The position numbers and the translations under genes were made by a program. Source: UBA9547 sp043769845 (GTDB lineage: Bacteria > Bacteroidota > Bacteroidia > Cytophagales > UBA9547). Taken from it: a DNA stretch of 18,124 nucleotides. The notes below the pieces were generated by a model. The model saw only the letters and a list, made by a program, of their open reading frames with translations. It was not told where the DNA came from and did no database searches. Each line of letters begins with the position of its first letter. The stretch's first letter is position 1. Positions 14,251-18,124 of the stretch are shown here, one piece after another. The stretch covers positions 1 to 18,124 of the forward strand of contig JAYVIX010000100.1 in the NCBI GenBank assembly GCA_043769845.1, in the 5' to 3' direction.

Positions 14251-14557
14251 TATTCAAATTGTTTTTTGTTTGCTTGTCGTTTTTACAGACATACAAATAT
14301 ACAAAACAAGTAGATACGAGACACTTGGAAATGAAAGTCCCTTAATTAGTCTCTTAATTTCTGGAAGAAATCCAATAAAGGTTGGCGCACTTCTATGTGT
14401 ATTTTTTGCATTTATCAAACGAAATCAATTTGCCATTTCAGAAACACTAAATAAAGAGTTCGAAAACCAGATACGAATTCATGACGCACGCTTCTTCATT
14501 ATTTGCAAAATGGAAAATTTTAGAACTTCTGACCGAAATTTACTTTACAAATTGTGA
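14228..14557 (+). CDS. Possible small two-helix membrane protein (uncertain)
   Basis: Open frame of 109 codons filling the otherwise empty 294-nt gap between the 13849-14250 gene and thiD. It overlaps the first by 23 nt and the end of thiD by 13 nt. The predicted product starts MRPILLFIIQIVFCLLVVF (one membrane segment), has a second hydrophobic stretch VGALLCVFFAFI near residues 50-61, then a polar C-terminus. No family recognised. For: codon use looks ordinary and overlaps are short. Against: no ribosome site or promoter seen, and the promoter box of the opposite-strand gene (14294-14301) lies inside it. It may be just open intergenic DNA. Confidence 0.3.
   Translation: MRPILLFIIQIVFCLLVVFTDIQIYKTSRYETLGNESPLISLLISGRNPIKVGALLCVFFAFIKRNQFAISETLNKEFENQIRIHDARFFIICKMENFRTSDRNLLYKL
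14294..14301 (-). promoter_or_regulatory. -7 box for the His-rich protein gene
   Basis: Minus-strand TATATTTG, an exact TAnnTTTG match, 43 nt upstream of the ATG at 14250. No clear TTG at the -33 distance. Confidence 0.5.
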
Positions 14558-15339
14558 AATCCTAAAAGACTTGGGTTGCTTGTGAGCACTCTGGTGACAT
14601 ATTCTTTGGCGAGCAGACATGCTTTTTGGTCTCGAAAACCTCTTGCCAAATAAGCCGTGAGTGCAGCCGAAAGCACACAGCCAGAACCATGTTTGGGCGG
14701 AACGTTTTTGGCTTTTGGTCTGAAACTGGTCGTGCAGATTTCGAGATTTGTGGTTCCGTCAGGATTGAAGACTAGGTTTTGGTTACTCACTAAATAATCA
14801 TATCCTAGTTTCTTCGGATTATGTCCGCCTTTGAGGAAAACTTTACATTGCTTGGCAAGTTCCACAGCAGCATCCAAACCCTCTTTTCCTCCCGAAAGCC
14901 AATTGATTTCTTGCCAATTTGGAATAATGATATATAATTCATTTAATACTTCCTGCCACGCTTTTAAATTGGAAGTTTGGTGGAAATCGAAACCCGCAGA
15001 AGCTTTCAAAATTGGATCCCAAACGATTCGGATTTTAGGATTTTGTGTTTTTAAATAGTGAACAACCTTTGTAAACGTTTCTACATTTTCGATTAAGCCA
15101 ATTTTGGCATATTCTACTTTCGATTTGCGAAGCAAAATGTCGATTTGTGAAATGATTTTTTCAGCCGAAAGCCATTCTACACGTTCAAATTCGCTTTCGT
15201 TTTGCCAAGTAAGAGCCGAGACAACACCAAGACCGTACACTTTGGCTGATTCAAAGGTCTTGATGTCTGCCAATAAACCAGCTCCTGCAGAAGGATCGTA
15301 GCCGGCAATTGTGAGTGCTGTAGGACGAGTTTTGGGCAT
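14545..15339 (-). CDS. thiD: Hydroxymethylpyrimidine/phosphomethylpyrimidine kinase
   Basis: Phosphorylates HMP and then HMP-P to HMP-PP for thiamin synthesis or salvage; ribokinase-fold, cytosolic. Of 264 residues: ALTIAGYDPSAGAGLLADIKTF (8-29) is the substrate-binding start. WDPILKASAGFDF corresponds to the usual DPVMVAKSG segment. IPNWQEINWLSG replaces the common TPN..EA..L.G. HGSGCVLSAALTAYLARG (218-234) is the anion-hole motif with the conserved Cys221. It is more divergent than enterobacterial ThiD but all key regions are present. It is divergent from a thiamin-diphosphate enzyme subunit (transketolase). No TPP riboswitch is possible: the promoter box sits 7 nt from the ATG. No other thi gene in the window. 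Confidence 0.9.
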   Translation of the reverse strand: MPKTRPTALTIAGYDPSAGAGLLADIKTFESAKVYGLGVVSALTWQNESEFERVEWLSAEKIISQIDILLRKSKVEYAKIGLIENVETFTKVVHYLKTQNPKIRIVWDPILKASAGFDFHQTSNLKAWQEVLNELYIIIPNWQEINWLSGGKEGLDAAVELAKQCKVFLKGGHNPKKLGYDYLVSNQNLVFNPDGTTNLEICTTSFRPKAKNVPPKHGSGCVLSAALTAYLARGFRDQKACLLAKEYVTRVLTSNPSLLGFHNL

Positions 15340-15345
15340 AGATTA

Positions 15346-15353
15346 CAAATGTA
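15346..15353 (-). promoter_or_regulatory. -7 box for thiD, very close to the start codon
   Basis: Minus-strand TACATTTG, an exact TAnnTTTG match, ending 6 nt before the ATG at 15339. With the usual 5-7 nt between this box and the transcription start, the mRNA would begin at or next to the ATG. No clear -33 TTG at standard spacing. Confidence 0.5.
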
Positions 15354-15485
15354 GCGGTTAAAAACTGGAACTCAGATATCAAGTAGTCGACCGTTCATAG
15401 TCTGTCAAACTTGGCTTAGCTCACTAAATTGCACTTTAATTCTGCGAAAATCATTCCGATCAGCGTCATCTGCGAGCCAAAGCCT

Positions 15486-15493
15486 TATATTTG
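15486..15493 (+). promoter_or_regulatory. -7 box for the transketolase subunit
   Basis: TATATTTG, an exact TAnnTTTG match, 18 nt before the ATG at 15512. It shows that the in-frame TTG at 15491 is promoter rather than start codon. The -33 region (about 15460) has no obvious TTG. Confidence 0.55.
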
Positions 15494-15511
15494 TCGCTCT
15501 TTTTAGGCAAA

Positions 15512-16462
15512 ATGAAAAAATACACGTTCACTGAAAAATTAGACACACGTTCAGGTTTTGGCGTTGGCTTGTTAGAAGCTGGCAAACAAAACCCCAATGT
15601 AGTCGCACTTTGTGCCGACCTGATTGGCTCGCTCAAAATGGATGCTTTTGTAAAAGAGTTTCCAGAACGCTTTTTTCAAGTAGGAATTGCCGAAGCCAAC
15701 ATGATTTGTTTGGCTGCAGGAATGACCATTGGTGGAAAAATTCCTTTTACAGGTACATTTGCTAATTTCTCTACAGGACGAGTTTATGACCAAATACGTC
15801 AATCGGTCGCTTACTCAGGCAAAAACGTAAAAATTGCTGCCTCACACGCGGGTCTTACCTTGGGCGAAGACGGTGCCACACATCAGATTTTGGAAGACAT
15901 TGGGTTGATGAAAATGCTTCCAGGAATGGTCGTGATCAATCCATGCGATTTCAACCAGACAAAAGCGGCTACACTTGCGGTGGCTAATTACGAAGGACCT
16001 GTTTATTTACGTTTCGGTCGTCCAGCGGTTCCCAATTTTACACCAGCCGATCAGAAATTTGAAATCGGGAAAGCCCTCATGATTAATGAAGGAAAAGATG
16101 TTTCGATTTTCGCAACTGGTCATATGGTCTGGGAAGCCATTTTAGCTGGCGAGATTCTGGCCGAAAAAGGCATTGATGCCGAAATCATCAACATTCACAC
16201 CATCAAGCCATTGGATGAAGAAGCAGTTCTGAAATCAGTAGCGAAAACAGGTCGAGTAGTTACTGCCGAAGAGCACAATTACATAGGTGGTTTGGGAGAA
16301 AGCATTGCATCGTTAATCGGGCGCAATAACCCTAAACCAATCGAAATGGTAGCAGTAAATGATTCGTTTGGCGAATCGGGTACTCCTGATCAATTGATGA
16401 AAAAATACGGACTGACAGCTGCTGATATTGTAGCGAAAGTAGAAAAAGTAATGAGCCGATAA
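15512..16462 (+). CDS. Transketolase, C-terminal subunit (split enzyme)
   Basis: A 316-residue protein holding only the pyrimidine-binding and C-terminal domains of transketolase; the N-terminal thiamin-diphosphate-binding half must be encoded elsewhere. Visible: TRSGFGVGLLEAG, DLIGSLKMDAF, FFQVGIAEANMICLAAGM with the cofactor-activating Glu61, GTFANFSTGRVYDQIRQ, SHAGLTLGEDGATHQILEDI (111-130), and PGMVVINPCD. The C-terminal domain runs from about 190 (VSIFATGHMVWEAILAGEIL) to GESGTPDQLMKKYGL. It moves two-carbon units between sugar phosphates in the non-oxidative pentose phosphate pathway. DXS and E1-beta relatives share the fold, but GEDGATHQ and the overall spacing favour transketolase. 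Neither neighbour is the N-terminal subunit. Ends before a strong terminator. Confidence 0.9.
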   Translation: MKKYTFTEKLDTRSGFGVGLLEAGKQNPNVVALCADLIGSLKMDAFVKEFPERFFQVGIAEANMICLAAGMTIGGKIPFTGTFANFSTGRVYDQIRQSVAYSGKNVKIAASHAGLTLGEDGATHQILEDIGLMKMLPGMVVINPCDFNQTKAATLAVANYEGPVYLRFGRPAVPNFTPADQKFEIGKALMINEGKDVSIFATGHMVWEAILAGEILAEKGIDAEIINIHTIKPLDEEAVLKSVAKTGRVVTAEEHNYIGGLGESIASLIGRNNPKPIEMVAVNDSFGESGTPDQLMKKYGLTAADIVAKVEKVMSR

Positions 16463-16484
16463 TCTTTCTTCTAAAATCAAGCAT

Positions 16485-16519
16485 AAAAAAGGGTCGCTTT
16501 AATTGAGCGACCCTTTTTT
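16485..16519. terminator. Bidirectional terminator after the transketolase subunit
   Basis: Arms 16485-16498 and 16506-16519, a perfect 14-bp stem (A6 and T6 ends, core gggtcgct), loop ttaattg. It sits 22 nt after the transketolase stop and 20 nt from the stop of the convergent LamG/T9SS gene, so it can serve both. Confidence 0.85.
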
Positions 16520-16539
16520 AATGCCAATCAAAATAATGA

Positions 16540-17289
16540 TTATTTTTCCACTATTTTGAAAGTATTCGATTCCGTTTGGATAAAATATACGCCAGAAGAT
16601 TCGCTGTTTAAATCAACAACTTGTCCGTTTCCTTCTACCACAATGTCGCCAAGCATATTTGTAGCGCTCCATTTACCCGATTTTGGCAAGTTTACCAATC
16701 CTTCAGTCGGGTTAGGAGTTCCAATAAACGACCCAATTTCTACTGTTCCGCCCGTCCAACTTGGAGCAATCGTAGTAGCTTGTGTTTTTACAAGCATACC
16801 ATCTTCGTACAGTTTTTAGCTAGTTCCATCGTAAACGGTTACAAAATGATGCCATTCGTTCAGTATCGTTCCATTTGGAGCAGACGCTTCAGCGTAAACG
16901 TTTGATGTAGTAGCAGATTGTAAAGTGAGTTTATTTGCTCCGCTAAAATACGCTCGTACATCACGACCTGGAGTGCGTTTGAAGAATACATCGCCTGTAT
17001 TTTGTTCGTTTTTTGCCAAGAACGTGACCGAGAATCCTCCTGTACTGTTGAAAGCTGCAGCATTTGAAACGGCAATTCGTGCCGATCCGTTGAAATAAGC
17101 GGCTTTACCGGCATTGCCGTTTTTATCTGCCACAAAAGTGACACCTGTATTAGTGGCAGTGATGGTGGCAACAGAAGTAGGGTTTACAGTTCCGTCAAAA
17201 GACCACGTAGCGACTGGCAACTGCGCTTGTGCTACTAAAGTGAAAAGCGACAACTTTGCCGCAAGAAGTGGTAAGAATTTTTTTTTCAT
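16540..17289 (-). pseudogene. Broken gene for a LamG-like T9SS-secreted protein (in-frame TAA)
   Basis: The frame runs from ATG 17289 to a stop at 16542-16540 (249 codons) but is cut by TAA at 16818-16816 (codon 158). Part one (1-157): signal peptide MKKKFLPLLAAKLSLFTLVAQA|Q, then a concanavalin/LamG-like domain (ATWSFDG, GNAGKAAYFNGSARIAVS, FSVTFLAKNEQ, NEWHHFVTVYDGTS). Part two continues the same motif in the same frame, KLYEDGMLVK, so WHHFVTVYDG.S.KLYxDG spans the stop; AAA to TAA would explain it. After GTVEIGS the usual end of a LamG domain (about F.G.IDdvriYnraL) is absent, and the sequence goes straight to a type A T9SS sorting domain: TPNPTEGLVNL (from about 191) ... NMLGDIV ... GVYFIQTES. 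Nonsense plus apparent internal deletion point to decay, although recoding or a sequencing error cannot be excluded. A truncated secreted fragment would lack the sorting domain. Confidence 0.75.
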
Positions 17290-17615
17290 ATTTTTTGAGA
17301 TGTTTTGCCACAACATTAAAAGTTAAACACTAAAAAAATAGTGTTGATACACATTTGATCAGATCTCGATAAAAATAGTTGCAGCGGACGGCAACGTTTT
17401 GCCACAAAAAACCATCTTAATAATAACGATAAAATATTGGGAACATTTCCGACTTAGGACGTCTTATCATAAAGCATTGAACAACTATTCCAAATGAACA
17501 GCGATTGGCCAAATTAACTACAAGCATTTTTTGAGTTAGTCAAAAACAAAAAAGCCAGATTATGTCTGGCTTTTTTGTTTTCTGTTCAGGACAGTATTAT
17601 GAATATTAATTAATG
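17290..17615. other. Intergenic region between the LamG gene and the SNF2 helicase gene
   Basis: 326 nt without a supportable gene. It contains a small 7-bp hairpin (aacacta 17326-17332, tagtgtt 17339-17345, A-rich loop) in the likely leader of the LamG gene; a short GC-rich dyad (gttgc 17378-17382, gcaac 17391-17395); a minus-strand TATTTTTA near 17377-17370 that could be a weak -7 box for the LamG gene; and the helicase terminator at 17543-17581. About 17400-17540 shows nothing else. Confidence 0.55.
17543..17581 (-). terminator. Hairpin terminator after the SNF2 helicase gene
   Basis: Perfect 17-bp stem, 17543-17559 with 17565-17581, loop ttatg, core aaaaaagccaga. Its A/T-tracts make it able to act in both directions. 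It lies 34 nt beyond the helicase stop on the minus strand. No plus-strand gene ends nearby, so its main client is the helicase. Confidence 0.8.
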
Positions 17616-18124
17616 TTATACGAATAAATTCATAATATCTTCCTGCGTGAGCGATTTCACAAAGCTTTCTTCGGTACTGATGATATCGCTCGCCAGTTTT
17701 TTCTTAGAATTTTGAAGCAGCACAATTTTTTCTTCCAAGGTGTTTTTGGTGATAAATTTGTAGATAAACACCTTTTTTTCTTGCCCAATACGGTGCGCAC
17801 GGTCTACGGCCTGTTGCTCGGCTGCTGGGTTCCACCATGGGTCGAGGATAAACACATAATCGGCCGCTGTAAGGTTGAGTCCCACACCTCCAGCTTTCAA
17901 CGAAATCAGGAAAACTTTCACATTTTCTTCGTTCTGAAACGTTTCTACTTCCTTTTGACGATCGCGTGTGCTTCCGTCCAAATAGGCATAGGTAACGCCT
18001 TTTTCGTCCAATTGGGTGCGGAGCAAATCAAGGTGTTTTACAAACTGACTGAAAATTAAGATTTTATGATCTTCAGCCATGGCGTTTTCCAACATGGAAA
18101 GTACCTCGTCCATTTTCCCCGAAT
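17616..18124 (-). CDS. SNF2-family helicase/ATPase, C-terminal part (5' end outside the window)
   Basis: Only the last 169 or so codons are present; the frame is open through the right edge (SGKMDEVLSML..., where SGK is the usual start of the second RecA lobe in this family), so the apparent ATG at 18113 is internal. Motifs of the helicase C lobe: KILIFSQFVKHLDLL (motif IV region), YLDGSTRDRQ, VFLISLKAGGVGLNLTAADYV (motif V), LDPWWNPAAEQQAVDRAHRIGQ (motif VI with the arginine finger). The C-terminus (TLEEKIVLLQNSKKKLASDI ... SLTQEDIMNLF) matches bacterial SWI2/SNF2 proteins with an N-terminal SWIM or DEXQ lobe. It is an ATP-driven dsDNA/nucleoprotein translocase; role (RNA polymerase recycling, repair or defence) cannot be decided from this part. 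Confidence 0.92.
   Translation of the reverse strand, partial: SGKMDEVLSMLENAMAEDHKILIFSQFVKHLDLLRTQLDEKGVTYAYLDGSTRDRQKEVETFQNEENVKVFLISLKAGGVGLNLTAADYVFILDPWWNPAAEQQAVDRAHRIGQEKKVFIYKFITKNTLEEKIVLLQNSKKKLASDIISTEESFVKSLTQEDIMNLFV

Larger units (their letters stand above)
15340..15511. other. Divergent intergenic region thiD / transketolase
   Basis: 172 nt carrying two outward-facing -7 boxes close to their genes (15353-15346 minus; 15486-15493 plus). The middle (about 15360-15480) has no ORF, hairpin or repeat I can support. Confidence 0.6.

Noticed and set aside
17712..18059. 115-codon plus-strand frame across the helicase region
   Set aside because: Antisense to conserved SNF2 motifs IV-VI, which are unmistakable on the minus strand.

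Overview
The window reads as a piece of Bacteroidota (probably Cytophagales-type) chromosome. The evidence is: two secreted proteins with C-terminal type IX secretion (T9SS) sorting domains, a DUF6089/PorG-like barrel, a lipid-anchored TamA homologue (TamL type), a transketolase split into subunits, several upstream boxes fitting the Bacteroidota promoter pattern (TTG/TTTG, about 20 nt, TAnnTTTG), and almost no Shine-Dalgarno sites. The DNA is moderately AT-rich and tightly packed. No tRNA, rRNA, CRISPR array, transposase or prophage gene was seen. Most of the content is housekeeping.

Layout, left to right. (1) A secreted leucine-rich-repeat protein on the minus strand (114-935) ends inside a 27-bp perfect palindrome. 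(2) Divergent from it is a two-gene methionine/threonine block, metX and homoserine dehydrogenase (1077-3356). It converges on a minus-strand cluster: pcm, then an acyl-CoA thioesterase hotdog protein overlapping it by 22 nt, then a class V aminotransferase (5679 down to 3376). (3) Riboflavin synthase (ribE) faces away from pcm, with overlapping back-to-back promoter boxes, and is followed by a PorG-like outer-membrane barrel with a near-consensus promoter. (4) Minus strand: a TamL-like BamA/TamA-superfamily lipoprotein followed 3 nt later by hemF (10685 down to 7335). (5) A SpoU-family RNA methyltransferase starts 11 nt from tamL in the opposite direction and converges on a class A penicillin-binding protein. 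(6) A small His-rich membrane-anchored protein and thiD lie on the minus strand; divergent from thiD is the C-terminal subunit of a split transketolase, a thiamin-diphosphate enzyme. (7) A LamG-like T9SS-secreted protein (16540-17289) is broken by an in-frame TAA and seems to have lost the end of its LamG fold. (8) The C-terminal helicase lobe of an SNF2-family ATPase runs off the right edge.

Six strong hairpins with T-tracts punctuate the transcription units, several of them bidirectional. At two genes (the LRR protein and hemF) the terminator stem is partly coding, with the stop codon in the stem or loop. I did not find a clearly new multi-gene system. The items most worth a second look are the broken LamG/T9SS gene, the stop-codon/terminator overlaps, the His-rich small membrane protein, the tandem repeat directly before the homoserine dehydrogenase start, and the near-leaderless promoter of thiD.
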